Shown: positions 1 to 9,341 of the stretch, piece by piece
How the letters are laid out: each line of letters starts with the position of its first letter
Position numbering within the stretch: the first letter of the stretch is position 1
Assembly (NCBI RefSeq): GCF_006715785.1
Contig: NZ_VFNX01000001.1
Location: forward strand, 3,424,501 to 3,488,500
DNA length: 64,000 nucleotides
Source: Streptomyces puniciscabiei
GTDB taxonomy: Bacteria > Actinomycetota > Actinomycetes > Streptomycetales > Streptomycetaceae
Direction of reading: 5' to 3'
Position numbers and translations under genes: made by a program
The notes under the pieces: model-generated
Seen by the model: only the letters and a program-made list of their open reading frames with translations
Told to the model about the DNA's origin: nothing
Database searches by the model: none

Positions 1-170
1 TGTACGTGCACCGGACGCCCGAGACGAAGAGCGGCTATCTGCCGGTGTACCTGGCCGAGGCGATCGCCTCACGCGGTGACGTCTTCATGGACATATGGAT
101 CAGCGACACTCGGCCGATCCCCGAGAACAAGATCATGGATCTGGCGAAGCGGCAGGTGGCCCAGCTGTGA
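1..170 (+). CDS. C-terminal end of an unrecognised protein (5' truncated by the window)
   Basis: An open frame entered from the left edge gives about 55 residues ending ...LAKRQVAQL and stops with TGA at 168-170. The visible part contains VHRTPETKSGYLPVY and a hydrophobic MDIWISD segment, with no motif I can name. The stop overlaps the GTG of the next gene (GTGA at 167-170), so this gene and the following two appear to form one translationally coupled operon. Its function cannot be inferred from the fragment. Confidence 0.75.
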   Translation, partial: YVHRTPETKSGYLPVYLAEAIASRGDVFMDIWISDTRPIPENKIMDLAKRQVAQL

Positions 171-1017
171 ACGAGGCTGTGAACGAGTCGCTCGCGGAAG
201 ACCCGCGTCTGCCGGAGACCACCGAGCCCGGGGAGCCGGCCGCAGCGGCCCCCGGTCGGCGGCCCGTGGGCCGGATCGTCGCCGTCGCGCTGCTGGCCCT
301 CGCCGTCGTCGGCGGCGTCGGGTCCACCGCGGTGACGGTCGCAGGGGCCGACCGGGATGCCGGGGACCCCGTCTGGAAGTTCCCCAAGGCCGCCAAGGCG
401 GACCGGAGCGGCCAGGACGAGCAGCAGGGCACGGACGTCTCGGGACTGCGCGGCCTGCTGATGCCGTACGACAGGCCCGGGTCCCAGGGCTACGTCCAGG
501 GGCCGGACATCGGCGAGTTCGGCTCCGACGTCGCGCTCGACGGGCGCGAAGCCAGCGCTCTGCGCAAGCGGGAGATCATCGGCCTGCCGTCGGCGACCCG
601 GCAGGCGATGGACCGTGTGATCGACAAGGAGCACATCCAGGGCCTGGCGATGCGCAGCTACGCCCCGTTCAACGGCTACGGAGGTTCCGACAAGTCCTTC
701 ACGCTCAGCTTCGAGCTGGTCCGGATGGCGAACCGCGAGTCCGTGCGCGAGCTCTCCGCCGGCCGGGACGAGATCTTCAAGGCCCTCGGGGTCTTTCCCA
801 AGGGGCCGGAGATACCGGGCCACAAGGAAGCGGCCTGCTTCCGGATGCCCAAGGCGAGCGACGAGAAGATCGACCGCATGGTCTGCTCCGCCTCCGTCGG
901 TGACGTGCTCGTCACCGTCAACGCGGCCGGGTCCCGCCCGCTCGACACCGGCGCCATCGCCGTCTTCGTCGGCAGACAGCTCGACCGCATCAAGGACAAG
1001 GACCCGGGGAAGGCCGT

Positions 1018-1021
<4 letters not shown>
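167..1021 (+). CDS. Hypothetical single-pass membrane protein, operon member
   Basis: A 284-residue protein from the GTG at 167, chosen because it overlaps the upstream stop as GTGA; an in-frame GTG at 179 is the alternative. A short acidic, proline-containing N-terminus is followed by one membrane segment at about residues 40-65 (IVAVALLALAVVGGVGSTAV) and an extracytoplasmic domain of about 215 residues rich in charged residues, with conserved-looking YAPFNGYGGSDKSF and CFRMPKASDEK stretches. This looks like an N-in, C-out anchored protein. It overlaps the next gene by ATGA (1018-1021), which has the same layout, so the two may act together. No named family is recognised. Confidence 0.8.
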
Positions 1022-1974
<953 letters not shown>

Positions 1975-2084
1975 GCCCGCCGGGGTCATGTCGTTACGGA
2001 CCACCTCGCAAGGAGAGCCTGCGCCCGGCCGCGTAAGCTGGGCCCCGGCTCTGTCGTATGCCCACCCTCGCTCAAGGAGCACCC

Positions 2085-2183
2085 GTGGAGATCTTCTTCG
2101 AAACCCTGCTGGTCCTGGTCTGCGTCGGCGTGCTCGCCTTCGCCGGTCTGACCGTGAAGAAGCTGTACCAGGGCCAGCGCTGA
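2085..2183 (+). CDS. Micro-membrane protein of 32 residues
   Basis: GTG at 2085 is preceded by AAGGAG (2074-2079) at ideal spacing. The product is 32 residues: VEIFFETLLV, then a single hydrophobic helix LVCVGVLAFAGLTV, then KKLYQGQR and TGA at 2181-2183. The positive-inside C-terminal tail and good ribosome site make it a credible tiny single-pass membrane protein. It lies 27 bases upstream of the nitrobindin-like gene and may be cotranscribed with it. The function is unknown; tiny helices of this type often bind larger membrane complexes. Confidence 0.6.
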   Translation: MEIFFETLLVLVCVGVLAFAGLTVKKLYQGQR

Positions 2184-2209
2184 CCACTCCCACCCAGGAA
2201 CCGCCCCTC

Positions 2210-2785
2210 ATGATCGAGATCCCGTCCGACCTGCACAAGGACCTCGTCCCGCTCGCCTTCCTGCTCGGCAACTGGGCCGGCGCGGGCGTACACGACTTCC
2301 CCGGCTCTCAGAAGTGCAACTTCGGCCAGGAGGTCAGCTTCACCCACGACGGCCGGGACTTCCTGGAGTACCACTCCCAGACCTGGGTGCTGGACAACGA
2401 CGGCAACAAGGTCCGCCCGCTGGAGTCGGAGCACGGCTTCTGGCGGATCGACGCCGACCGCAAGGTCGAGGTGACGATGACCCGCGACGACGGCGTCATC
2501 GAGATCTGGTACGGCGAGATGGCCGACAAGAAGCCGCAGATCGACCTGGTCACGGACGCCGTCGCCCGGACGGCCGCCTCGCAGCCGTACAGCGGTGGCA
2601 AGCGGCTCTACGGCTACGTCAAGAGCGACCTCATGTGGGTCGGCGAGAAGCAGACCCCCGAGGTCGAGCTGCGCCCCTACATGTCGGCCCACCTGAAGAA
2701 GGTCGTCACCCCGGAGGACGTCGAGCGCTGGGCCAAGGCCCTCCCGGACGACCTGCCGGACGACGGCATCGCCTTCTTCAAGTAA
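2210..2785 (+). CDS. Nitrobindin-like (FABP-fold) protein
   Basis: A 191-residue protein starting at ATG 2210. Near the N-terminus it carries the family signature GxWxGxG as GNWAGAG (residues 20-26), in a beta-barrel typical of nitrobindin/THAP4-like proteins. In the heme-binding members this fold binds ferric heme and isomerises peroxynitrite to nitrate. A histidine lies in YMSAHLKKV (H161) near the position of the proximal ligand, but Streptomyces members are often described as lacking the true ligand, and alignment would be needed to decide. It precedes nur and ygfZ on the same strand. The family is clear; the catalytic claim is an inference. Confidence 0.85.
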   Translation: MIEIPSDLHKDLVPLAFLLGNWAGAGVHDFPGSQKCNFGQEVSFTHDGRDFLEYHSQTWVLDNDGNKVRPLESEHGFWRIDADRKVEVTMTRDDGVIEIWYGEMADKKPQIDLVTDAVARTAASQPYSGGKRLYGYVKSDLMWVGEKQTPEVELRPYMSAHLKKVVTPEDVERWAKALPDDLPDDGIAFFK

Positions 2786-2818
2786 GCCTTCCCCGCCCGT
2801 AGCCCTAGACTCGTCGGT

Positions 2819-3256
2819 GTGGTGAGCACCGACTGGAAGAGCGACCTCAGGCAGCGCGGCTACCGGCTGACGCCGCAGCGCGAGCTTGTCCTCGAAGCCG
2901 TGGACACCCTTGAGCACGCGACCCCCGACGCCATCCTCACGGAAGTGAAGAAGACGGCGTCGGGGGTCAACATTTCCACGGTCTACCGCACTCTGGAGCT
3001 GCTGGAGGAGCTGGGCCTGGTCAGCCACGCCCACCTCGGGCACGGTGCGCCGACGTACCACCTCGCCGACCGCCACCACCATCTGCACCTGGTGTGCCGC
3101 GACTGCGAGAACGTGATCGAGGCCGACGTGGACGTGGCCGCCGAGTTCACCGCCAAGCTGCGGCAGCAGTTCGGGTTCGACACCGACATGAAGCACTTCG
3201 CGATCTTCGGCCGGTGCAAGGACTGTTCGCTGAAGAGTTCAACTACCACGTCGTAG
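2819..3256 (+). CDS. nur: Nickel-responsive Fur-family repressor Nur
   Basis: A 145-residue Fur-family regulator. The winged-helix domain (about residues 1-82) contains LTPQR and NISTVYRTLELLEELGLV, and the dimerisation domain follows. All ligands known for S. coelicolor Nur are present: H70, H72 and H126 for the nickel site and H33, H86, H88 and H90 for the M-site. The CxxC pairs are C93/C96 and C133/C136. The N-terminus MVSTDW matches Nur as I remember it, supporting the GTG at 2819. In Streptomyces Nur represses the iron superoxide dismutase gene and nickel uptake genes when nickel is abundant; neither target lies in this window. Confidence 0.95.
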   Translation: MVSTDWKSDLRQRGYRLTPQRELVLEAVDTLEHATPDAILTEVKKTASGVNISTVYRTLELLEELGLVSHAHLGHGAPTYHLADRHHHLHLVCRDCENVIEADVDVAAEFTAKLRQQFGFDTDMKHFAIFGRCKDCSLKSSTTTS

Positions 3257-3265
3257 GCTTGCCAT

Positions 3266-4231
3266 ATGAAGAGCCCCCTGCTGTCCCTGCCCGGCGCCGT
3301 CCCCGCCGAGGGCGTGGACGAAGGCGTCGCCGCCCACTACGGCGACCTGTTCCGCGAGCAGCGCGCCCTCGCCGACGGCACCGGTTTCGTCGACCTGTCC
3401 CATCGCGGTGTCGTCACCGTCAGTGGTGAGGACCGGCTGAGCTGGCTGCACCTGCTGCTCACCCAGCACGTCAGCGAGCTGCCGGCCGGTGAGGCCACCG
3501 AGGCGCTGATCCTCTCCGCGCACGGGCACATCGAGCACGCGCTGTACCTGGTGGACGACGGCAGCACCGTCTGGGCGCACGTGGAGCCCGGCACGCAGGA
3601 CGCGCTGATCGCGTACCTGGAGTCGATGAAGTTCTTCTACCGCGTCGAGGTCGCCGACCGCACGGCCGACTTCGCGGTCGTCCACCTGCCCGCCGGGTCC
3701 ATCGCCGAGGTGCCGGAGGGCGTCGTCGTACGCGAGACGCCGTACGGCCGTGACCTCTTCCTTCCGCGCGAGGACCTGGAGTCCTTCGCGGCCGAGCACG
3801 GGCCGGCCGCCGGCCTCCTCGCCCACGAGGCGCTGCGCGTCGAGCAGCACCGGCCCCGGCTCGGCTTCGAGACCGACCACCGCACGATCCCGCACGAGCT
3901 GGGGTGGATCGGTACGGCCGTGCACCTCCAGAAGGGCTGCTACCGGGGCCAGGAGACGGTCGCCCGCGTCCAGAACCTGGGCAAGCCGCCGCGCCGCCTG
4001 GTCTTCCTCCACCTCGACGGCAGCGAGGTCCACCTCCCGGTCCCGGGCACGGAGATCCGGCTCGCCGACGAGGGCCCGGAGGGCCGCAAGATCGGCTTCG
4101 TGACGACCTCCGCACGGCACCACGAGCTGGGCCCGGTGGCCCTGGCCCTGGTCAAGCGCAACGTCCCCCTCGACGCGAGGCTCCTGGCCGGAGAGACGGC
4201 GGCGGCGCAGGAAGTGGTTGTCGAGCCGTAG
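3266..4231 (+). CDS. ygfZ: YgfZ/GcvT-like folate-binding protein
   Basis: A 321-residue protein starting at ATG 3266, ten bases after the nur stop. It has the GcvT-like folate-binding fold (GEDRLSWLHLLLTQHV early; ARLGFETDHR-type text later as RPRLGFETD) and the YgfZ signature K-G-C-Y-x-G-Q-E as KGCYRGQETVAR at about residue 222. YgfZ proteins help assemble or repair certain Fe-S enzymes such as the tRNA methylthiolase MiaB, using tetrahydrofolate. The signature separates it from the true glycine cleavage T protein. The close spacing suggests cotranscription with nur. Confidence 0.9.
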   Translation: MKSPLLSLPGAVPAEGVDEGVAAHYGDLFREQRALADGTGFVDLSHRGVVTVSGEDRLSWLHLLLTQHVSELPAGEATEALILSAHGHIEHALYLVDDGSTVWAHVEPGTQDALIAYLESMKFFYRVEVADRTADFAVVHLPAGSIAEVPEGVVVRETPYGRDLFLPREDLESFAAEHGPAAGLLAHEALRVEQHRPRLGFETDHRTIPHELGWIGTAVHLQKGCYRGQETVARVQNLGKPPRRLVFLHLDGSEVHLPVPGTEIRLADEGPEGRKIGFVTTSARHHELGPVALALVKRNVPLDARLLAGETAAAQEVVVEP

Positions 4232-4241
4232 TCATGCGGCT

Positions 4242-4283
4242 GCGGGTGCGTGGTGGTGCTCGCGCAGTTCCCCGCGCCCCTTA
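4242..4283 (+). repeat. Dispersed Streptomyces intergenic repeat, copy 1
   Basis: This segment contains GCGCAGTTCCCCGCGCCCCT preceded by GCGGGTGCGTGGTGG. The same element is found inverted at 22861-22910, also between genes. From memory, the core is a very common intergenic repeat of Streptomyces genomes. It fills the convergent gap between ygfZ and dtd together with a short CCCCTTACGGGG hairpin. Confidence 0.8.
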
Positions 4284-4414
4284 CGGGGCGCTGCAGGGCC
4301 GGCGCACTCGAAAACACCGCCGCCGCTGCGGGCAGTCGTGCCGCTGGGGCGGCACGGGTGGGCGCAGCGGCACCCCGCACGCGCGGCAAGCCGCCAGCCC
4401 CGGCCGACCCGCGC

Positions 4415-4840
4415 CTAGATCTCCAGCAGCACCGTAAAAGGCCCGTCGTTCGTCAAAGACACCCGCATCTTCGCGCCGAACCGGCCGGTGGCGACCGTCG
4501 CGCCCAGCGCCCTCAGCTGGGCCACCACCTCGTCCACCAGCGGCTCGGCGATGTCGCCGGGGGCGGCGGCGTTCCAGGTGGGGCGGCGGCCCTTGCGGGC
4601 GTCGCCGTAGAGCGTGAACTGGCTGATGACGAGCAGCGGGGCGTCGATGTCGCTGCACGACTTCTCGTCCTGCAGCATGCGGATCGACCAGAGCTTGCGG
4701 GCCAGCTGCGCCGCCTTCTCCTTGGTGTCCTCATGGGTCACCCCGACCAGGACGCACAGCCCCTCGCCCTCGATCGCGCCGACCGTCTCCCCGTCCACGA
4801 CGACGCTCGCGCCGTCCACTCTCTGCACCACCGCACGCAT
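4415..4840 (-). CDS. dtd: D-aminoacyl-tRNA deacylase
   Basis: A 141-residue protein reading [17 protein letters not shown] from the ATG at 4838-4840. Both active-site motifs of the DTD family are present: SQFTLYGD (catalytic Thr region) and, near the C-terminus, NDGPFT, matching NxGPxT with its Gly-cisPro element that reaches across the dimer. The enzyme hydrolyses D-aminoacyl-tRNAs (and Gly-tRNA-Ala), protecting translation in the cytosol. The full length is typical of the family. It is monocistronic and convergent with ygfZ. Confidence 0.95.
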   Translation of the reverse strand: MRAVVQRVDGASVVVDGETVGAIEGEGLCVLVGVTHEDTKEKAAQLARKLWSIRMLQDEKSCSDIDAPLLVISQFTLYGDARKGRRPTWNAAAPGDIAEPLVDEVVAQLRALGATVATGRFGAKMRVSLTNDGPFTVLLEI

Positions 4841-5011
4841 GCGGACCATCCTGCCGGGTGGGCCGGCACGTGGGCAGAGAGAATCAATCATAGATCCCTT
4901 ATAGATCTCTAACCCCCCATCTGGGGCCGTTCGGGGGCACTCGGTCACATAGCGGCCGGTTGGGGTGGCACGATGCTTCCACACGCCGGTCGAGGGGACG
5001 GTCACAAGCAC

Positions 5012-5623
5012 ATGAGCACACCGAGTACGAGCGGGTGGCTGGGGACACAGGGGACGTACCGGCCGCCCGCCCAGCGCGCTGACGCTCCGGCGGTCCCGCC
5101 GGGTCCCACGCTGCCCGCCGAGCCGCCCGAACCCGAGCTGGCCCGGCTGAGCCTGCCCGAGCTGCGCACGCTGCGCCGCGACGCCCAGCGCGACGAGGCG
5201 GACCTCAGCTATGTGCGGCGGCTGCTGCAGGGGCGGATCGACATCCTGCGGGCGGAGCTGTGCCGGCGCGGCCGCGCCTCCCTTCCGGCGCCGGCGGACG
5301 CCTCCGTGGTCGACCGGCTCCCGGAGATCCTCAAGGACGCCCCGGCCCGGCACCGCTCCTCGGCCCGCCATGTCACGCTCGGCACCCCGCACAACGAGGA
5401 GTACCGGCAACTGGCCGCCGAGATGCTCGCCGAGGTCGAGCTGTCGGACCTCCAGGCGCGGACGGACCTCGAACTGACCGCGGCCATGGGGCGCCTGGTC
5501 CGGTACGAGCAGGAGGTCTCCGGGCGCCGCCAGCTCCTGCAGCGTACGACCGACGACTGCAGCGCGGAGATCGCCCGCCGGTACCGGGAGGGCGAGGCAC
5601 AGGTGGACGACCTGCTGCTCTGA
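5012..5623 (+). CDS. rsiG: RsiG, c-di-GMP-dependent anti-sigma factor of WhiG (AmfC)
   Basis: A 203-residue protein from ATG 5012 (an upstream ATG at 4973 is possible). It has two long helices, each carrying the RsiG c-di-GMP motif E-x3-S-x2-R-x3-Q-x3-D. The first is [16 protein letters not shown] and the second [16 protein letters not shown]; both match at every fixed position. RsiG with bound c-di-GMP holds the sporulation sigma factor WhiG inactive, so falling c-di-GMP lets spores form. The protein was earlier named AmfC for aerial mycelium formation. WhiG itself is not encoded nearby. The N-terminus is Pro/Thr-rich and probably disordered. Confidence 0.93.
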   Translation: MSTPSTSGWLGTQGTYRPPAQRADAPAVPPGPTLPAEPPEPELARLSLPELRTLRRDAQRDEADLSYVRRLLQGRIDILRAELCRRGRASLPAPADASVVDRLPEILKDAPARHRSSARHVTLGTPHNEEYRQLAAEMLAEVELSDLQARTDLELTAAMGRLVRYEQEVSGRRQLLQRTTDDCSAEIARRYREGEAQVDDLLL

Positions 5624-5680
5624 CGACGGCACACCGAAAACGGGAGGACACCCGGCGGGGCGCCCGCCTACCGTGGGCCC

Positions 5681-6916
5681 ATGAGCGACGTCCGGATCGT
5701 CACCGAGGCCGATTTCGAGGACTGGCAGCGCGCGCTGGCCACCGGCTTTCTGCAGCCACCCGTCCTGACCCCCGAGGAACTCGACGCCCGCCGCCTGCAG
5801 TTCGTGCCGGGCCGGCTGCTCGGGGCCTTCGACGGCGGCCGGTGCGTCGCCACCTTCCGTTCCTTCACGCAGGAGCTCACGGCGGTGGGCGGCGGCCTGG
5901 TCCCGGCGGACGCGATCAGCAACGTCACCGTCAGCCCCACCCACCGCCGCCGTGGCCTGCTCACGCAGATGATGAACCGGGACCTCGCGGCGGCGAAGGA
6001 GCGCGGTGACGTGGTCGCCACGCTGATCGCCGCCGAGTACCCCATCTACGGCCGCTACGGCTTCGGCCCGGCCACCTGGACGACCGAGTGGACCGTCGAG
6101 GTACCCCGGGCCGGTCTCGATCCGCGCTGGCCGGGCCCGGACGACGGGGGCCGTATCGAGCTCGTGGACGGGGCGGAGGTCCGCAAGCTGGGCCCGGAGT
6201 TCCACGAGCGGTTCCGTCGCATCCAGCCCGGCGCGGTCAGCCGGAACGAGCTGTGGTGGCAGTTCAACACCGGAGCCGTCCGGCTCGGCTCCGACTGGAC
6301 CGAGCCGTTCTACGCCGTCCACCGCGCGGCCGACGGCGAGGTCCAGGGCCTGGTGGCGTACAAGTCCGACGAGACCTGGACCGGCAAGCAGCCGGACCAG
6401 ACCGCCAGCGTGCTCAGGCTCACCGCCACCACCACGGCGGCCGAGCGCGCCCTGTGGCACTACCTGTGTTCGATCGACTGGATCACCAAGGTCAAGAGCG
6501 GCTACCGCGGCCCCGACGACCTGCTGCCCCACTACCTCCCCGATCCGCGCGCCGCCCGGATCACCGAGCACGCGGACTGGCTGTGGGTGCGGATCCTGGA
6601 CGTCGTACGGGCCCTTCAGGCGCGGACGTACGACGGGACGGGCACGCTGGTCCTGGAGGTCGTGGACCGTGCCGGTCTGGCCGGGGGGAGGTTCCGGCTT
6701 CAGGCCTCGCCGGAGGGGGCGTCCTGCGCGCCCACCGGGGAGAGTGCCGATCTCACGCTCGACGTCGCCGAGTTGGCCTCGGTCTGGCTCGGCGGTGAGT
6801 CCGTGCTGCGGCTCGCGGCGCTCGGGCGGGTCGGGGAAGAACGTGAGGGCGCCGCCCGGAAGGCCGACGCCCTGTTCCGCTCGTCCGGGCGTCCTTGGTG
6901 CCCGGACATCTTCTGA
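5681..6916 (+). CDS. Eis-like GNAT N-acetyltransferase
   Basis: A 411-residue protein of Eis architecture: an N-terminal GNAT domain with acetyl-CoA loop [17 protein letters not shown], a second degenerate GNAT-like region, and a C-terminal sterol-carrier-like domain ending GRPWCPDIF. Other family marks are [14 protein letters not shown] and the terminal carboxylate region expected to act as general base. Mycobacterial Eis acetylates amines of aminoglycosides and peptides; the substrate of this homologue is unknown. Start ATG 5681 follows a short gap after rsiG. The gene is followed by three direct repeats and a hairpin. Confidence 0.88.
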   Translation: MSDVRIVTEADFEDWQRALATGFLQPPVLTPEELDARRLQFVPGRLLGAFDGGRCVATFRSFTQELTAVGGGLVPADAISNVTVSPTHRRRGLLTQMMNRDLAAAKERGDVVATLIAAEYPIYGRYGFGPATWTTEWTVEVPRAGLDPRWPGPDDGGRIELVDGAEVRKLGPEFHERFRRIQPGAVSRNELWWQFNTGAVRLGSDWTEPFYAVHRAADGEVQGLVAYKSDETWTGKQPDQTASVLRLTATTTAAERALWHYLCSIDWITKVKSGYRGPDDLLPHYLPDPRAARITEHADWLWVRILDVVRALQARTYDGTGTLVLEVVDRAGLAGGRFRLQASPEGASCAPTGESADLTLDVAELASVWLGGESVLRLAALGRVGEEREGAARKADALFRSSGRPWCPDIF

Positions 6917-6963
6917 TCGCTCCCTTCTCCCGGTGGCTTTCGACTGTGCATCCGTAGCGAGCT

Positions 6964-7032
6964 GTTCAGTTGTGGCTGTGCTGGCGGTGTTCAGTTGTGG
7001 CTGTGCCCTGTCGTGTTCAGTTGTGACTGTGC
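6964..7032 (+). repeat. Three direct repeats of an 18-base unit
   Basis: GTTCAGTTGTGGCTGTGC occurs at 6964-6981 and 6989-7006, and with one change (GTTCAGTTGTGACTGTGC) at 7015-7032. The starts are 25 and 26 bases apart, about two and a half helical turns. They lie between the Eis-like gene and devE. They could be regulator sites; no ORF explains them. Confidence 0.85.
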
Positions 7033-7054
7033 GCTTCGCCGGCCGTCCCCTGCC

Positions 7055-7087
7055 CGGGCTCCCGGCTCCCCTCCGGAAGGGAGCCCG
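7055..7087 (+). terminator. Hairpin downstream of the Eis-like gene
   Basis: CGGGCTCCC (7055-7063) can pair with GGGAGCCCG (7079-7087), or an overlapping seven-base stem with an eight-base loop can form. There is no U-run. It lies about 140 bases after the stop of the Eis-like gene and is a likely transcription end. Confidence 0.5.
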
Positions 7088-7123
7088 ATCGGCCAACCAC
7101 TGGAAAGCTTGACCATGTCGTGC

Positions 7124-7140
7124 AAGTTGGCAGCCAACTT
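7124..7140 (+). promoter_or_regulatory. Perfect inverted repeat, candidate DevA-family operator
   Basis: AAGTTGGC-A-GCCAACTT is a perfect 8+1+8 palindrome, 86 bases before the devE start. Half-sites AAGTTGGC (7198) and AAGTTGT (7209) recur next to the promoter. Related elements flank devA, as expected for GntR-family auto- or cross-regulation. Confidence 0.75.
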
Positions 7141-7226
7141 CACCGTACTTATGTCCGTTGGGAAGCGGCTCATAACCAGCTGTCGCTGAACTGCCGTAAG
7201 TTGGCGGGAAGTTGTAGTGTTTGTCC

Positions 7227-8135
7227 GTGGACCTGGAGCACGTCTCCGCCAGTGGACGGACGAGGTCACACCGGCCCCACCCGTCCCACCGCGACATCGC
7301 CGACGAACTGCGCAGCCGGATCAGGACCGGTGTGCTGCGGCCGGGCCAGCGCATGCCCACGCAGGCGGAGCTGGCCGTCGAGTTCGGCGTGGAACGCGCG
7401 GCCGTGCGCCAGGCCCTGCGCATCCTGCATGCGGAGCACCTGCTCACCAACGTGTCCAAGGGCAGTCCGGCCACCGTGGCGGCGGCACCGGGACGGGTCC
7501 GGCTGCCGACCGGGCCGGGCGCGCCGCCGCAGCCCACCATGGTCGGGCTCGCGCCCCGGATAGCGGAGGCCTTCGCCGTCCCCCACGTGCGGATCGACGC
7601 GCTGTGCCTGACCTCGGTCTCGCTCACCCTGGCCGTCGGCGAGCCGCTGCGGGAGATCCACGCGGGACGACTGGAACCGGCCAAGATCGACGTCCGGGTG
7701 CTGCTGCCCAGCCGCGACATCGACCTCGCCTTCCCGGCCCCGGTGCACGCCGACGACCACGGTCTGCTGCACCGGCGCTGGCTGGCCCAGCGCAACGCCC
7801 AGGGCATGGTGCTGCGGCAGAACCTGCTGGCCCTGCGCACCACGCACGACATCGACGTCCAGGTCTCCTTCCGCGCCCTGCCGTTCACCCCGCCGGTCAA
7901 GCTGTACCTGCTCAACGGGGTGGAGGCGCTGTTCGCGTACTACACACTCAAGCGCCGGGAGCGGGAGATCGAGCACGAGCAGCTCCAGCTGTACGACGCC
8001 GACGGCACCCGCTCGATGCTGTTCGCCTTCGAGCGGTGTGCCGGGGAGCGCGACGCCGCGTTCGTGGAGCAGTCGCGGCGGTGGTTCGACGCGCTGTGGG
8101 AGACGATCAGTTCGGAGCTCCTGCTCAGCTCCTAG
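7227..8135 (+). CDS. devE: DevA-family GntR regulator (DevE-like)
   Basis: A 302-residue protein with an N-terminal winged helix ([20 protein letters not shown], then [20 protein letters not shown]) and a C-terminal domain of about 200 residues shared with devA ([39 protein letters not shown]). The GTG at 7227 is preferred over TTG 7221 because it aligns with the devA GTG: both lie 16 bases after the start of a shared GTTGTAG(T/C)GTTTG(T/G)(C)C-type block whose TAGTGT (7215-7220) is a good -10, implying leaderless transcripts. In S. coelicolor the duplicated devA-like genes devA and devE affect aerial development. The name rests on position and paralogy. Confidence 0.8.
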   Translation: MDLEHVSASGRTRSHRPHPSHRDIADELRSRIRTGVLRPGQRMPTQAELAVEFGVERAAVRQALRILHAEHLLTNVSKGSPATVAAAPGRVRLPTGPGAPPQPTMVGLAPRIAEAFAVPHVRIDALCLTSVSLTLAVGEPLREIHAGRLEPAKIDVRVLLPSRDIDLAFPAPVHADDHGLLHRRWLAQRNAQGMVLRQNLLALRTTHDIDVQVSFRALPFTPPVKLYLLNGVEALFAYYTLKRREREIEHEQLQLYDADGTRSMLFAFERCAGERDAAFVEQSRRWFDALWETISSELLLSS

Positions 8136-8148
8136 AACGCGTGCGGCT

Positions 8149-8316
8149 TCACAGCGCCGGGCCCGCGAGGAGCACGGCGAGCAGGACGGCGCCGGCGGAG
8201 AGGGCCTTGTGGCTCCTGGTCTCGATACCGACGGAGATGAGCAGCAGGCCGACGGCGCCTGCGACACCGTACTTCCACTGGACGAGTTGCTCGACGAGGA
8301 GAGCGAGTGCGGGCAT
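8149..8316 (-). CDS. Small membrane protein divergent from devA
   Basis: A 55-residue protein starting MPALALLVEQ at the ATG 8314-8316, behind a GAAGGGGG ribosome site. It contains two hydrophobic stretches (YGVAGAVGLLLISVGIE and ALSAGAVLLAVLLAGPAL) joined by a short TRSHK loop, so it probably forms a two-helix membrane hairpin. It is convergent with devE and divergent from devA, sharing the operator-rich gap 8317-8465. Its function is unknown; the shared control region suggests a role linked to DevA. Confidence 0.65.
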   Translation of the reverse strand: MPALALLVEQLVQWKYGVAGAVGLLLISVGIETRSHKALSAGAVLLAVLLAGPAL

Positions 8317-8333
8317 GGCGGTTCCCCCTTCCG

Positions 8334-8390
8334 AAGGTTGGCCAACTTGGAAAAGATCGTAGAAGTTGGCAACCAACTCCAACTAAGTTG
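8334..8390 (+). promoter_or_regulatory. Cluster of GTTGG/CCAAC operators between the small membrane gene and devA
   Basis: Three palindromic elements lie in 57 bases: GTTGGCCAAC (8337-8346), AGTTGG-CAA-CCAACT (8364-8378) and CAACT-A-AGTTG (8380-8390). The motif is the same as the perfect repeat before devE. They sit between divergent genes and probably bind DevA and/or DevE. The devA -10 candidate TAGCGT follows at 8454-8459. Confidence 0.75.
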
Positions 8391-8465
8391 TCCCCACTTG
8401 GTCCGAGTTCATAAACAACTTCTCGGCAACTCCCCAAAGATGGATCAGAGTTGTAGCGTTTGGTC

Positions 8466-9341
8466 GTGACTCAGGAGCATGTGGCAGTGAACGGCAGCAG
8501 GAGGCTCACGCCCCAGGAGATCGCCGAGACCCTGCGCGAGCGCATCCGCAGCGGTGAGCTGCAGCCGGGCGAGCGGCTGCCCACCCAGGCCGAGCTGGCC
8601 GGGGAGTTCGGCGTCGAGCGGGGTGCCGTACGCCAGGCGCTGCGGATGCTCCAGGCGGACGGCCTGCTCGCCGACGTCAGCAAGGGCAGCCCCCCGCGGG
8701 TCGCCGAGCCACGGCTCACGCGGGGCGAGCCGCAGCCGACCATGGTGGCGCTCGCGCCCCGCCTGACCGAGGCGTTCGCGGCGCCGCACGTGCGCATCGA
8801 CGCCGTCTGCCTGACCGCGCAGAGCCTGATCCCCGCGCTCGGCGAGCCGCTGCGCCTGGTCCACGAGGGCCGGCTGCGCCCGGAGCGGATCGACGCCCGC
8901 ATCCTGCTGCCGTCCCGCGACATCAACCTCGCCTTCCCGGTCTCCGTCGACGCCGGCAGCGAGGAGGACGACGCCGTCCACCAGCGCTGGCTGGCCATGC
9001 GCAACGCCCAGGGCCAGGTGCTGCAGTACAACCTCCAGGCGCTGCGCGCCACCCACGACATCGACGTCCAGGTCACCTTCCGGGCGTTGCCGTTCACCCC
9101 GCCGGTCAAGCTGTACCTGCTCAACGGGGTGGAGGCGCTCTTCGCGCACTACATGATCACGCGGCGCGAGGAGCCCACCGACAGCGGCACACTGGAGATG
9201 TACGACACCCTCGGCTCCGAGTCCCTGCTGTTCTCGTTCGAGCAGCGGGCAGGACAGCGGGACGCGGCGTTCGTGGAGCAATCGCAGAAGTGGTTCGACG
9301 CCCTCTGGGAAACCATCACCACGGACCTGACACTCTCCTAG
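8466..9341 (+). CDS. devA: DevA, GntR-family developmental regulator
   Basis: A 291-residue regulator with a GntR winged helix (EIAETLRERIRSGELQPGER, PTQAELAGEFGVERGAVRQA) and the same C-terminal domain as the neighbouring devE-like protein. The GTG at 8466 lies about seven bases after the -10-like TAGCGT, so the message is probably leaderless. The stop TAG (9339-9341) overlaps the devB start by one base, the arrangement of the S. coelicolor devA-devB operon (SCO4190-4191 from memory). There DevA is needed for aerial mycelium formation and represses its own promoter. The palindromes at 8334-8390 fit autoregulation. Confidence 0.88.
   Translation: MTQEHVAVNGSRRLTPQEIAETLRERIRSGELQPGERLPTQAELAGEFGVERGAVRQALRMLQADGLLADVSKGSPPRVAEPRLTRGEPQPTMVALAPRLTEAFAAPHVRIDAVCLTAQSLIPALGEPLRLVHEGRLRPERIDARILLPSRDINLAFPVSVDAGSEEDDAVHQRWLAMRNAQGQVLQYNLQALRATHDIDVQVTFRALPFTPPVKLYLLNGVEALFAHYMITRREEPTDSGTLEMYDTLGSESLLFSFEQRAGQRDAAFVEQSQKWFDALWETITTDLTLS

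Noticed and set aside
4415..7915. Minus-strand frame of 1166 codons
   Set aside because: Only the dtd part (4415-4840) has motifs; the rest is antisense to rsiG, the Eis-like gene and devE.
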